A stretch of DNA of 64,000 bases from an uncultured Bacteroidales bacterium (GTDB lineage Bacteria; Bacteroidota; Bacteroidia; Bacteroidales; UBA932): assembly GCA_945874155.1 (NCBI GenBank), contig CAMCFO010000008.1:1-64000 (forward strand). The letters run 5' to 3'. The stretch's first letter is position 1. Each line of letters begins with the position of its first letter. Of this stretch, positions 24,523 to 34,146 are shown one piece after another. The notes under the pieces are model-generated. The model ran no database searches, was not told the DNA's origin, and saw only the letters and a program-made list of their open reading frames with translations. The position numbers and the translations under genes are program-made.

Positions 24523-26454
24523 TTAATAACCCGGAGCCTGTACAAGCTGAGGATTGCTGTACAATTCATTAGTATAGATTGGCTGGAAATACATCCTGTC
24601 ATTCCAGACGAAATTCTGGTTGACCAAGGTGCGGCGGTTGAGTTCTTCGAAAGAAGGATTCTCGATTGTGAAGTTCAGACCCTCGCGCAAGCCTGCTTTC
24701 AGATACTTAGGTGCGATGCACCATCTGCGGAGGTCGAAATACCTGTGGCCCTCGCCCCAGAGTTCAACGAATCTCTCGTTTCTTATCCACTCCATCAGCG
24801 GCATATCCGAGGTGAGGTCTGCAGCAGTAAGCGCAGGTATGCCTGCACGCTCTCTCACCTTGTTCAGATTGTCGAGTGCTTCCTTAGTCTGGCCTTTGGC
24901 AGCATAGCACTCTGCAATATTCAGATAGAGTTCCGCAAGTCTGATGACAGGAAATGGAACTGTCCTTGTGTTGGTCGTATTGGTGCTGGAGTTCCAGGTC
25001 AAGTTCGGCTGAATCCATTTCTTGCAGAGGTAGCCTGTAATGTTCAGGTCATTGTCCTTGCTCGGGTTGTATCCCTGCTGTTCCTTGTTTCTCATATTGG
25101 CAACAAGAGGTTTACCGGATTTCAATTTTGAACCGATTTCCGCCCCATCGAATCCGAACCAGGCATAGAAGCGGGGTTCGCGCTTGTCATTGAGCTTTAT
25201 AATCTCGCCTCTTGACAGGCCTGCGGACTCAAACCATTCCGACTCCGGATAGAAGGCATTGTCCCGGGCAGGGAGTTTACCGTTTTCTGTGTAGAAATGC
25301 TCTATGGAATAGAGGAATGGAGATACTCCCGAGCGTCCGCCAGTCGCCGCACCGTTGTATGTAGTGACAGCATGAGGAAGGGCTGTGTTCTCCCAATCGA
25401 GATAATAGTTTATTGTGGCCGGGTAGGATGAGCCCCAGATGATTTCCTTGTTTCCGTCTGTCTCTACCGTTACCATCAGATAGGACATAAGGCTGACATA
25501 TTTCTTGAATTCGTCAGACGCTCCCGGAATGTCAGGGAGTTCAACATCCTCTGCCGCCCTTCTCTGCTCCGCATAGTCGAGAGTGAAGAGTTCTCTTCTG
25601 CCCTCTCCTTCAGCAAAGGCAATCGCTTCCTGGCAGGCTGTCAGAGCCCTTTCCCACTTATTCTCATCATACTTGGACGAAACGAGCTCCATTCCATAGC
25701 CCGGAGTCTCGTAGTTTTTGTTCTTCCAGGCCTTGATGCTTGCCGGAGCCTCACCGTTCCACATAGGTGAAGCAGCATAGAGAAGAACGCGTGCCTTCAG
25801 TGCCTTTGCAGCCGTAACGGTGGCTCTTCCAAGCTCGGAATCTATTGCAATATAGTCCGGAAGACCGTTCTGTGCAGCATCGTCCAGCCAAGCGACAATT
25901 CTGTCCACGCAGTAGTCATAGTGGGAACGTCCCGGAAAGTCTTCCTTCGGAGTTGAATTGGAATAGAAATGGTCCTGAATAGGAATAGGGCCATAGGACT
26001 CCAGAAGATAATAATGGTAAAATCCGAGAAGGAATGAACATTCCGCCTTCCAGCGTGCAATGTCGCTTTCGGTACTGTGGGCAGGAGTGTACTCACCCAG
26101 AAGTTTCAGGAAAAGGTTTGTCTTGCCGATATAGGTGTAGCATACATCCCAAGCCGGAGTCCACACCTCACCTGCATTCACGAGTCCCCACGCATTTCTC
26201 TGGCTGTTCACGCCCCAGGCTGTAGGAAGTCCGTATTCATCTGTGGAGGAAACAAAGCTGCGCAGCAGTCTCTGCTTGTAAAGGGAGGTTGTACCCTCAT
26301 AGCAGCTGTAAAGGAATGCTTCCGCTCTGTCCTTGTCCTTCATTGTGTCTTCAATCTCCATAGTCTCCGGAGGGACCACTTCGAGGAAGTTGCAGGAAGT
26401 TGCTGCCAAGATACAGAAAAGTGCTGCTGCAAATATTTTATATATATTTCTCAT
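24523..26454 (-). CDS. SusD/RagB family nutrient-uptake lipoprotein
   Basis: 643 residues; signal ends LAATSC, followed by NFLEVVPPETM, the usual SusD N-terminus (FLDxxPPE). Internal SusD marks include ALKARVLLYAASPMWNG (TPR-like helix) and the C-terminal FPVIRLAELYLNIAECYAAKG with LNKVRERAGI and WIRNERFVELWGEGHRYFDLRRW. SusD caps the SusC barrel on the cell surface and binds glycan. Directly downstream of susC (9 bases), and upstream of the glycan-binding protein. Somewhat longer than SusD of Bacteroides (about 550), as is common for bulky substrates. Confidence 0.95.
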   Translation of the reverse strand: MRNIYKIFAAALFCILAATSCNFLEVVPPETMEIEDTMKDKDRAEAFLYSCYEGTTSLYKQRLLRSFVSSTDEYGLPTAWGVNSQRNAWGLVNAGEVWTPAWDVCYTYIGKTNLFLKLLGEYTPAHSTESDIARWKAECSFLLGFYHYYLLESYGPIPIQDHFYSNSTPKEDFPGRSHYDYCVDRIVAWLDDAAQNGLPDYIAIDSELGRATVTAAKALKARVLLYAASPMWNGEAPASIKAWKNKNYETPGYGMELVSSKYDENKWERALTACQEAIAFAEGEGRRELFTLDYAEQRRAAEDVELPDIPGASDEFKKYVSLMSYLMVTVETDGNKEIIWGSSYPATINYYLDWENTALPHAVTTYNGAATGGRSGVSPFLYSIEHFYTENGKLPARDNAFYPESEWFESAGLSRGEIIKLNDKREPRFYAWFGFDGAEIGSKLKSGKPLVANMRNKEQQGYNPSKDNDLNITGYLCKKWIQPNLTWNSSTNTTNTRTVPFPVIRLAELYLNIAECYAAKGQTKEALDNLNKVRERAGIPALTAADLTSDMPLMEWIRNERFVELWGEGHRYFDLRRWCIAPKYLKAGLREGLNFTIENPSFEELNRRTLVNQNFVWNDRMYFQPIYTNELYSNPQLVQAPGY

Positions 26455-26463
26455 AACAAAGAT

Positions 26464-29400
26464 TTAGAATGAAAGCTGAACACCAAAATTGAAAGTCCTC
26501 TGGAGAGGGAATGAATTCCAGGACAACTCAGGGTCCCAAAGTTTGAAAGGACTCCATACGAAGAGGTTGTCTCCGGTGAAGAATATGCGGCAATGAGGGA
26601 ATTTGTAGCCCACCTCCAAAGTCTTGAAACGGATGAAACTTCCGTTGCGGAGCCAGTAGGTGCTGCTTACGAGATTGTTCTTCACATCCGTATAGTTGAC
26701 TCCCAGACGAGGATAAGTTGCATTAGGGTCAGGATTTGCTTCCGTCCAACGCTGCTCGTCTATGTATTTTGCAACCTGCCTTTCGCCTGCACCCCATTCG
26801 GTACCGGTGTCAGCTCCGAAAGGATTCATAGGGCTCTGAAGAATTGTTCTGAGTCCAGAACCGTTGAAGAACACACCGAGATCGAGGTTTTTCCATCTGA
26901 TATACGCCCCGAAACCATACTGGATTCTCGGCATATTGCCTGTGTCGGAAATCATCGTGCGGTCTTCCATAGTAATCTTGCCGTCACCGTTGATGTCCCT
27001 GTACTTGATGTCACCGGGCATCACGGCACTTCCGAGGTTCTGCTCAGGACTGTTTTCAATGTCTGCCTGGTCCTTGAAAAGGCCATCGGCTATATAACCC
27101 TCAATCCTGTAGGAAGGCAGAGGCCAACCGATTGAGGACTGCCAGGAATAGAGGTAGTCAGGTTCATCCACATACACAAGTTCATTGCTCATATAAGTGA
27201 AAGTACCCCTGAGGGACATAGTCCAGTCTGTTCCGAAGTGCTTTGTGTAGTTGGCACTGATATCCACACCCTGATTGAGAACCTTTCCGACATTGGCCCA
27301 AGGCTTGGCCTGGTCGTAACCCATCTGGTTAGGCCAGGAAGCACGCTGCATAAGGATACGGTCCCTGTCCTCGCGGAAATAGTCCACAGAGAGGTTGAGG
27401 CTGTTGAAGAATGACAGATCCACACCGACATCAAGTTTCCTTGCTCTTTCCCAGCAGGCATCCTCAACCGGATAAGTATTTATTATAGGGGCATTTGTCT
27501 TGACGAACTCGCCGCGAGGACCAGTGTAGAAGGCCGGTGAATATGTGGATACATCCGAAACATAGAGGAAGTGCTGTGCACCTGCAATCTTTCCTGTGTC
27601 GTCACTTCCCACAAGACCGTAGGACGCACGAACTTTCAGATGGGAGAACCAATTCTTGATAGGACTCCAGAAATTTTCGTTGCTCGGCACCCATCCGAGG
27701 GATACTGCCGGGAAGAATTCAAAGCGGTCCGCCTTCTGAATACGCTCGGTACCGTTGAGACCGAAATTCACCTCCACGAGGTAACGGTCTGCATAGTTGT
27801 AGGTGAACCTTCCGGAAAAACCCTGATTCCTGTTAGGAAGCTGTTGCTCCCTGTACTGGCGCATCATATACATCAGCATACCGGAAACAGCATGGTCGTC
27901 GAACCTGCGGTTGTAATTCAGTCGGGCATCGAAATAATATGTCATATATGACCAACGGCTGACATCGGACATAGTCTGATAGGTAGAGCCGGCCACACCG
28001 ACAGGATTGGCTACGTATGAATACGGGTCGGCAGGATCCCATGCAGAAGGGTCTGCCTGGAAATAAAACGGGGTCATAGACCTTGTGAATGTGCTGCTGG
28101 AACGGGCATTGAGTGCGATGAGTGCAGACAAGGTCAAACCTTTTGTAATCACGTCCAGATTCTGGTCCAGCTTGAGGGAGGCGCTGATGTCGTTGAGATT
28201 GGTCTCCTTGGACTGGCGGAGAAGTTCCGCATAAGGGTTGGTGTAGAGGTTGGTACCCGAGAACACCCTGTTTCCGAAGTGGATGTATTCGTCACCTTCC
28301 TGCATAGGGAAATATGCCGGAAACATCACAGGAGAGATGTCATAGACATTGTAATAGAGGTTGTCGTTGTTTCCCAGACCCTTGTATGTACCGAACTGGG
28401 CATTCAGCTTGAGGCTGACCTTGGTGGTGTTGGTAATCTGATAGTTTATATTGTTCTGGAAAATAAAATTCCAACGGTTGTAGTTGTTGTCATAGACATA
28501 ATCCTTGGGACAGTTGATCAGACCGGTGTCGTGGTTGGCCTGAATACCCATATAATAGGTAAGTTTCGAACCGCCACCCTGCACGTTGACATTGGCTTTC
28601 TGGTTGGAAGTGAATTTCTTGAACAGGAGATTGTACCAGTCCACATCCGGGAACATATACGGATTGACACCGCTGCGGGTGTTGTCTATCATTTCCTGAG
28701 AATAACGGGGAGATGATGACGGATAACGGCTTGTAAGTGCCTCGTTGTAGATTTCCATCCAACGTGCGCCATCGACGTATTCCATCTGCTGCATAGGCTG
28801 GAGTACAGAGCATTCCACAGTTGCCGTAACCTGGGCCTTTGTGTTTTCCTGGCCTTCCTTTGTGGTTATGATCATCACACCGTTTGCACCGCGGGAACCA
28901 TAAATGGCTGTTGCCGACGCGTCCTTGAGAATTGAAAACTGGTCGATGGACTCAGGCGGAATGCGATCCAGGGCATCTGCCGTAATTTCTATACCGTCGA
29001 GGAGAATGAGCGGAGTGGCACGTCCTCCGAAAGTTCCGACACCGCGGATATAGAATTCCGATCCCTCACCAGGCTTTCCGCTCTTGGTCACGGACACCAG
29101 ACCGGCAAGCTGACCTGCGAGATTGCTTGTAAGCGATGAACTGGTGGCCTTGAGCTGGTCGCCTTTTACTGCGGTGATTGAACCGGTGACGGAAACCTTT
29201 TTCTGAGTACCAGCACCTACGACAACAACTCCTTCAAGTTCATTGTCTGAAGTCAGTTCAATCTCGAGATATCCCAGGTCGCCCACTCGGAAGTCTCTCT
29301 GTTTGAAACCGATAAAGGAAACTTCAAGCACGGTCTTGTTGGTAACCCCAGACATTGTGAATTTACCGTCCAAATCCGCAATTGCGACATCATTCGTTCC

Positions 29401-29820
29401 TTTCTTGTGGATTGTTGCTCCGATAAGAGGAAGTTTGTCGGTGTCGTCAACAACGATACCGGAAACGGTACGCACTGTGTTGGCGTCCGGTTTATTTTCT
29501 TCTGTATTCTTCTTCAGGAACACTTCCTTTTTGTCCTCCTGGATACGCCAGGTGATCCCCGTACCCCTGAAAATATCCATCAGAACAGATTCAAGACTAC
29601 CTTCAAGATTGTAGGAGCGGGCCTTTATTCCTGCAAGGTCGTCGGAATTGTAAAAGAAAACATAATCGGAATGCTGCTGAAGTTGTGAAATAGCCTCAAC
29701 TGCAGTCAGATTCTCACCTTTAAGAACAATCTGGGCAGAGGCCCGGGGCGAAAGAAACATCGCCAGGCTTACAACCAGAAATGTTGTAAGAATTTTTACA
29801 AGTTTAGTTTTGGGATTCAT
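26464..29820 (-). CDS. SusC/RagA TonB-dependent outer-membrane transporter with STN domain
   Basis: 1118 residues. Signal peptide ends ASA-QIV. Residues about 30-110 form an STN domain (GENLTAVEAISQLQQHSDYV...), the periplasmic signalling extension that contacts FecR. Residues about 118-205 are the carboxypeptidase-regulatory-like domain (VSGIVVDDTDKLPLIGATI). Then come the plug (VRGVGTFGGRATPLILLDG-type segment) and a 22-strand barrel ending in FNFGVQLSF with terminal aromatic. It imports oligosaccharides with SusD. STN plus the sigma/FecR pair immediately upstream indicates trans-envelope control by substrate. Confidence 0.95.
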   Translation of the reverse strand: MNPKTKLVKILTTFLVVSLAMFLSPRASAQIVLKGENLTAVEAISQLQQHSDYVFFYNSDDLAGIKARSYNLEGSLESVLMDIFRGTGITWRIQEDKKEVFLKKNTEENKPDANTVRTVSGIVVDDTDKLPLIGATIHKKGTNDVAIADLDGKFTMSGVTNKTVLEVSFIGFKQRDFRVGDLGYLEIELTSDNELEGVVVVGAGTQKKVSVTGSITAVKGDQLKATSSSLTSNLAGQLAGLVSVTKSGKPGEGSEFYIRGVGTFGGRATPLILLDGIEITADALDRIPPESIDQFSILKDASATAIYGSRGANGVMIITTKEGQENTKAQVTATVECSVLQPMQQMEYVDGARWMEIYNEALTSRYPSSSPRYSQEMIDNTRSGVNPYMFPDVDWYNLLFKKFTSNQKANVNVQGGGSKLTYYMGIQANHDTGLINCPKDYVYDNNYNRWNFIFQNNINYQITNTTKVSLKLNAQFGTYKGLGNNDNLYYNVYDISPVMFPAYFPMQEGDEYIHFGNRVFSGTNLYTNPYAELLRQSKETNLNDISASLKLDQNLDVITKGLTLSALIALNARSSSTFTRSMTPFYFQADPSAWDPADPYSYVANPVGVAGSTYQTMSDVSRWSYMTYYFDARLNYNRRFDDHAVSGMLMYMMRQYREQQLPNRNQGFSGRFTYNYADRYLVEVNFGLNGTERIQKADRFEFFPAVSLGWVPSNENFWSPIKNWFSHLKVRASYGLVGSDDTGKIAGAQHFLYVSDVSTYSPAFYTGPRGEFVKTNAPIINTYPVEDACWERARKLDVGVDLSFFNSLNLSVDYFREDRDRILMQRASWPNQMGYDQAKPWANVGKVLNQGVDISANYTKHFGTDWTMSLRGTFTYMSNELVYVDEPDYLYSWQSSIGWPLPSYRIEGYIADGLFKDQADIENSPEQNLGSAVMPGDIKYRDINGDGKITMEDRTMISDTGNMPRIQYGFGAYIRWKNLDLGVFFNGSGLRTILQSPMNPFGADTGTEWGAGERQVAKYIDEQRWTEANPDPNATYPRLGVNYTDVKNNLVSSTYWLRNGSFIRFKTLEVGYKFPHCRIFFTGDNLFVWSPFKLWDPELSWNSFPLQRTFNFGVQLSF

Positions 29821-29863
29821 AATTATCAGTAATAGTTGATTATCAAAAATGTGGCGGGGTTGA

Positions 29864-30721
29864 CTATTGTCTTGTCAGCCTGTATGTTCCTGAATCATAT
29901 TCGCATCGCAAGTCGAACATATAGCAGATTTTGGATATGACATCGACGCAGGTCTCCTTATATTTGATAACTCCATTCGTTCTGAGGGAACTGTCAACCG
30001 ACGAATCAAGACAGACATCCACATCATATTTCCAATTGATGAAGTCCGCCAGGCTGCTCAACGGAGCATCTTTGATAAGGAAAGCCCCATCAATCCAGGT
30101 AATTCCCGGAAATGACGGAGAAACATTTATAGTCTGGTCTGAAATATTGAAAGAAAGCTTGTTTGACGGTTTGAGAGATACGCTCTGGCCGTTTGATGTG
30201 GAAACGAAATCGACGGCACCGGAATAAAGGACCACCGACACCTCCTTTCCCGCCTCTGTGCTGACGGCGAAGGATGTTCCCCTAACCTCAATGTACGAGG
30301 CCTCAACGTTTACGATAAAATTCTGATTATCAGCAGTTTTCTTAATATCAAAAACGGCATTTCCGCTCAATGCGACAGACCTTGAGCCTGCCATTGTCTC
30401 CGGATAGGAAAGACTGCTTCCTGCATCCAGATATACGACTGAACCGTCAGGGAGAACGACTTCCCGGTTGGTTTCAGCCAGGATTTCAACCGTTTGTACT
30501 GCAGGTGCTTCAACTTCATTGTCATTATGTCCATAGACGGAGACAAAGATTACAATGGAGGCTGCCGCCGATACAATTGCAGCAGATACTGCCCCACCCC
30601 AGTACTTTCTAACAAGAACTCTGCGATGGACCTTTTTCCAGATTCTCGCCCCGATGGCGGCATCTTCCTCTTGAACAGGGAAATTATCCCAATCGTCTTT
30701 CATGTGTCTGTCAAAAAACAT
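29864..30721 (-). CDS. FecR-family anti-sigma regulator
   Basis: 285 residues (a second ATG at 30703 gives 279). A short cytoplasmic N-terminus is followed by one TM helix (about 45-65) and then the periplasmic FecR domain (about 85-190: VVLPDGSVVYLDAGSSLSYPE and VEVRGTSFAV-like VEASYIEVRGTSFAVST). The C-terminal DUF4974-type part (about 205-285: DAPLSSLADFINWKYDVDV) would bind the STN domain of SusC. It inhibits the ECF sigma factor until SusC signals. Lies between the sigma gene and susC. Confidence 0.9.
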   Translation of the reverse strand: MFFDRHMKDDWDNFPVQEEDAAIGARIWKKVHRRVLVRKYWGGAVSAAIVSAAASIVIFVSVYGHNDNEVEAPAVQTVEILAETNREVVLPDGSVVYLDAGSSLSYPETMAGSRSVALSGNAVFDIKKTADNQNFIVNVEASYIEVRGTSFAVSTEAGKEVSVVLYSGAVDFVSTSNGQSVSLKPSNKLSFNISDQTINVSPSFPGITWIDGAFLIKDAPLSSLADFINWKYDVDVCLDSSVDSSLRTNGVIKYKETCVDVISKICYMFDLRCEYDSGTYRLTRQ

Positions 30722-30795
30722 ATGTGAGTTTCATTTTTGACTAAATACACACGGAAAACAGGAAAGTACACATAGGGTATGTCAATTTTTCTATC

Positions 30796-30836
30796 TTTTC
30801 AAAGATGATGCAGGTTATTTTTTGAGTATTACTTAA
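30796..30836 (+). repeat. 31-bp exact dispersed repeat, copy A
   Basis: 30796-30826 is the exact reverse complement of 35878-35908; beyond it similarity continues (x-ATTACT-x-AA) to about 30836. It lies between the sigma factor stop (30849) and fecR. The only other complete context is the left end of the 164-bp foldback element at 35870-36033. Whether it is a remnant of that element or a functional site is unknown. Confidence 0.7.
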
Positions 30837-30848
30837 CCGAAAAACACT

Positions 30849-31382
30849 CTATAAAGATAAGAAAATGAGGAACAAAGGCAGATTTGCCTTAAGGAATTTC
30901 AACGCGAGATTAATATTCCTTTTGACTCCGCTTTCGGAGATATTCATCACCGAGGCTATTTCCTTGATGCTCATATTATTTTTGCGGCGCAGGAGAAAAG
31001 CCTCACGCTGCTTTGCGGGCAAAGCGACTACGAGGTCTTCGATATAGTGCTCAAAATACGGATCATTAAGGTCAGGACTGGCATCGGGAATGTCTGTGGC
31101 CAATGAATCCAGACTCTTCAGTTCCCTGTTGCGCAACTTATTGAGAATCAAGTTCTTTGTAAGAATAAAAAGGAAACCGTCCAAATCTCTATCAGCATCC
31201 AGCAGATGGCGCTTGTTCCACAACCTGACGAATACCTCCTGTACGACATCCTCCCGGTCTTGATGACTGTTCAGATACAACTTGGTAAAACCATACACTT
31301 TGTTCCAATAGGCATCATAAACAGACTTGAAGGCGTCCTGACTCCCATTTACAAAATTCTGTATGATCTCCCGGTCAAGCAT
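30849..31382 (-). CDS. ECF sigma factor of the PUL
   Basis: 177 residues of FecI type. Region 2: HQDREDVVQEVFVRLWNKRH and FLFILTKNLILNKLRNREL; region 4: LPAKQREAFLLRRKNNMSIK with helix-turn-helix IKEIASVMNISESGVKRNI. It ends with a hydrophobic tail LKANLPLFLIFLSL. Followed by fecR and an STN-bearing susC, so it should direct transcription of the PUL after release from FecR. A TAACTTTG box at 31434-31441 gives it a promoter separate from the upstream envelope operon. Confidence 0.92.
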   Translation of the reverse strand: MLDREIIQNFVNGSQDAFKSVYDAYWNKVYGFTKLYLNSHQDREDVVQEVFVRLWNKRHLLDADRDLDGFLFILTKNLILNKLRNRELKSLDSLATDIPDASPDLNDPYFEHYIEDLVVALPAKQREAFLLRRKNNMSIKEIASVMNISESGVKRNINLALKFLKANLPLFLIFLSL

Positions 31383-31433
31383 TAGTTGAGAAAAATGATA
31401 AGCAATTGCATTTTACCGACACAAAGGACGGTG

Positions 31434-31441
31434 CAAAGTTA
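31434..31441 (-). promoter_or_regulatory. -7 element of the PUL sigma gene
   Basis: TAACTTTG on the minus strand, 52 bases before the sigma ATG and 10 bases past the stop codon of the epimerase gene. Confidence 0.5.
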
Positions 31442-31450
31442 CAAACAATT

Positions 31451-32980
31451 TCAGATATTCCCATTAATTTGAGAGTTAGCCCAGGAGTCAAAGATGCAAT
31501 CCGGGCACCAGCCGCCACCGAGCAGGACGTATTCGAGGGAGGCGGTGAAGATGTGGCCTTTGGAGCACTGCCAGCGGTATTGACGGCCTTTGGTGCGGGA
31601 GGCAGGGGCTGCTGATGGACCGGTAACGGATGGCTCGGATGAGCCTGGGGCGGATGTCTCCGATGGACCGGAAGCGGATACCTCCGATGAGCCTGGAACC
31701 TCAACTGCGCCGAGGAATTTGCCGCTGCGGAAGGCTGCCGCTGCCTGGATTTCGTCATCGGTCAGGCTGTAGATGGACTTGGACTCATCCCAGCCGTGGT
31801 CAAGATGCAGGAGTTCCCCTTTTGCGCGGGCTTTTTCTACATCTTTTTCATAATGCGGCGGACGCACGTCATTCCAGCTGCGTATGCTCTCATAAGCCTC
31901 TCTGGAACCATAGAAGGCTTCCAGTCGGGCGGGGTCATTTTCCACCCAATACTGGGTGCCCAGAACCTTGTCATAGGCATATTTGCCGAGAAATTTCTTG
32001 ACTATGGATTTCGGGGCAAGCGGTGCAAGGGAATAGAACCACGGCAGTTCCTTCTTCAGTCTGCGGAAATATTCGTCCAGGGGCAGATTCTCGCGGAAAT
32101 GCAGGATATTCTCCAGACGGTCTGAATCCTCATACCACATTCCGTGGAAATTCTTGAGTGCAAACCACTGGGGTTCAAATACTTTCTCCGGACCTCCCAG
32201 ACCGAGGGAACCGATTATCCTCGACTCGAATTCATAGTTGCTCATACGGTACTCAGGTCCGCTGCCTATGTTGTAGAAATTGTTCCAGAAAGAATCAGGC
32301 ACCCAATCCTCGCAGACATTAGCCAGAAGCCGGCCCGAATCCTCTATGGTGGTCCATTCGAGAACTCCGGCCACCGGCACGTGGAAAGCTGTCGGGCCCA
32401 TAGCCTTGAGCAAATCGGGGTAAAGAATTCCTGACTGGCGCAGACTCACCCAGCAAGGCACCCCGGAGTCCACTATAGCCTTTTCCGCACGGCATTTGGA
32501 GAGGGAATACATATCGAAGGGACTGGCCTGCACCGGGTCTCCTGCCCTGCCCCAATGATGCGGGAAGAGACGGTCTCCCAATTGGGCCACAGAGCCTATG
32601 TACACGACCTTAATCGCAGCGGGATTTTCCTGTGCAAGAACTGCCTTGGCTATCAATTCGGATGAACCCACATTCACCTTCAGCGTCTTTTCCGGATAAT
32701 AATCGGCCGCAGGAGAGACCATTCCTCCGATATGCAGGACGTAATCAGCCCCGGTGACTCCCTTGAGCACATCGTCGAAGGACATCATATCGCCCCAAAT
32801 GACCTCAACCGCCCCGTCATTCAGATAGTTTTCCAGAAGTTTCTGATTCTTTTCGCTTTTGCGTGCAAGCAGCCTTATGTTGAAACGGTCCCTGCGTGCA
32901 AAGAGTTCCTTGAAGCCGGCAAAGCCCATATTTCCGGTGGCCCCGGTCATAAATACAGTTTTTTTCATATTTAAATTCAT
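31451..32980 (-). CDS. NAD-dependent epimerase/dehydratase with C-terminal zinc ribbon
   Basis: 509 residues from ATG 32980 (ATGA overlap with the EnvC-like stop; ATG 32968 is an alternative). Extended SDR fold: FMTGATGNMGFAG (NAD-binding TGxxGxxG) and the catalytic YSLSKCRAEK (YxxxK). After about residue 400 comes a low-complexity Ser/Pro/Gly/Glu linker with repeated GSSE/GPSE words, then a zinc-ribbon-like end WQCSKGHIF...GGGWCPDC. That end resembles treble-clef modules with C-x-x-GH and CPxC. SDR enzymes of this sort modify nucleotide sugars or steroid-like substrates; the fused ribbon is unusual. Third gene of an envelope operon. Confidence 0.75.
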   Translation of the reverse strand: MNLNMKKTVFMTGATGNMGFAGFKELFARRDRFNIRLLARKSEKNQKLLENYLNDGAVEVIWGDMMSFDDVLKGVTGADYVLHIGGMVSPAADYYPEKTLKVNVGSSELIAKAVLAQENPAAIKVVYIGSVAQLGDRLFPHHWGRAGDPVQASPFDMYSLSKCRAEKAIVDSGVPCWVSLRQSGILYPDLLKAMGPTAFHVPVAGVLEWTTIEDSGRLLANVCEDWVPDSFWNNFYNIGSGPEYRMSNYEFESRIIGSLGLGGPEKVFEPQWFALKNFHGMWYEDSDRLENILHFRENLPLDEYFRRLKKELPWFYSLAPLAPKSIVKKFLGKYAYDKVLGTQYWVENDPARLEAFYGSREAYESIRSWNDVRPPHYEKDVEKARAKGELLHLDHGWDESKSIYSLTDDEIQAAAAFRSGKFLGAVEVPGSSEVSASGPSETSAPGSSEPSVTGPSAAPASRTKGRQYRWQCSKGHIFTASLEYVLLGGGWCPDCIFDSWANSQINGNI

Positions 32981-34143
32981 TTCAGCCAGGACTCAGGATT
33001 TTGAGGAGTCGTATCCTTCCACACCTGAAAATGAAGCTGGGTATCTTTGTTTATAGTGTCCACAACGCCCAATTGCTGTCCGGTCTTGACTTTCTGACCG
33101 GATTTCACGCTAACATTGCGCAATTTGCAATAGAATGTAAAATAATTGCCATGTTGCACGAGAACACACTGATTGTATCCGGGCATCACCAGTACCTGTT
33201 TCACCACCCCGTCAAACACGCACCGAACCGGTGTTCCGCTCTTCAAGGCTATTCCTATACCATTGTTTTTGGGCAACTTGACATTTTTGTAAACAGGATG
33301 AAAACGCTCCCCGAAAGGCTCCACCACAGGTCCGTCAGCAGGCCAGGGCAAAAGTCCCCTGTTCTTGGAAAACTCCGCAGCCAGTGCCTGGTCCACTTCC
33401 GTTTTGCCCGACGGCGAGGTCTTCATCGCCTCTTTCACGATTCTGGCTATTTCCCGGTCCAGAGCCTCCACCTGCTTCTTCTTGGCGGCAAGTTCCTTCT
33501 GATAGCGTTTTTTCGCCTTGTTGAGACTGTTCACCAGTTGCTTTGATTCTTTCTGCTCATCCGTGAGACGACCCAGTTCTTTCTGCGATTCGTCGCTCTG
33601 CTTCTTTTGGGTCTTCTTCATTTCCTGCAGAGCTGCCTTCTGCTTCAGCAGTTCTTCTTTCTGCTGTTCAATCTGCTGCGCCTGGGACTGAATCTGCGCA
33701 GCCAGGCTTTTGAAATAGCCATAGCGGCGATAGGCCTGGGAAAGGTCTTCGCTGGAAAGGATGTACATATACCAGATACGGGCATCGCGGTTCTTGTAAG
33801 CCCCGAGTATGAGCCTGTCATAATGGGCGGAGAGTGTGTCGCAACTCGCCTGCAGGGCATTTATTTCTTTCTGTTTCAAATATATCTGATCCCCTATTTC
33901 CCTTTCCTTGCGGCGGCTGTTTTCCAGAAGTTTCTTGCGGTTGGAGATTTTTTTGGAAACCAGATTGTAATTGGACAATGCGCTACGGCTCTTGGAATCG
34001 GCAGAAGACAATTGCTTGTTAATCAACTCTATCTCCTTCTCCAGTTTCTCCTTCTGCTCACGCTGGGCCGAAGTGTCCTGAGCCCTGGTCAGCGGACAGA
34101 ACATCATCAAAGCAAGGAAGAATGGGAACAGACGGCGGCTCAT
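32977..34143 (-). CDS. EnvC/LytM-family murein hydrolase activator, degenerate active site
   Basis: 388 residues; signal ends TRAQD. A long coiled coil (about 25-255, rich in Lys/Glu/Gln) precedes a LytM (M23) domain (about 270-388). The zinc ligands are missing: the usual HxxxxD site reads PKNNGIGIAL and the HxH motif reads TQLHFQVW, with only one His. So it is probably not a peptidase but an EnvC-type activator of amidases at the septum. Preceded by a TPR lipoprotein-like gene (3-base gap) and followed by the epimerase (ATGA overlap). Confidence 0.85.
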   Translation of the reverse strand: MSRRLFPFFLALMMFCPLTRAQDTSAQREQKEKLEKEIELINKQLSSADSKSRSALSNYNLVSKKISNRKKLLENSRRKEREIGDQIYLKQKEINALQASCDTLSAHYDRLILGAYKNRDARIWYMYILSSEDLSQAYRRYGYFKSLAAQIQSQAQQIEQQKEELLKQKAALQEMKKTQKKQSDESQKELGRLTDEQKESKQLVNSLNKAKKRYQKELAAKKKQVEALDREIARIVKEAMKTSPSGKTEVDQALAAEFSKNRGLLPWPADGPVVEPFGERFHPVYKNVKLPKNNGIGIALKSGTPVRCVFDGVVKQVLVMPGYNQCVLVQHGNYFTFYCKLRNVSVKSGQKVKTGQQLGVVDTINKDTQLHFQVWKDTTPQNPESWLK

Positions 34144-34146
34144 AGA

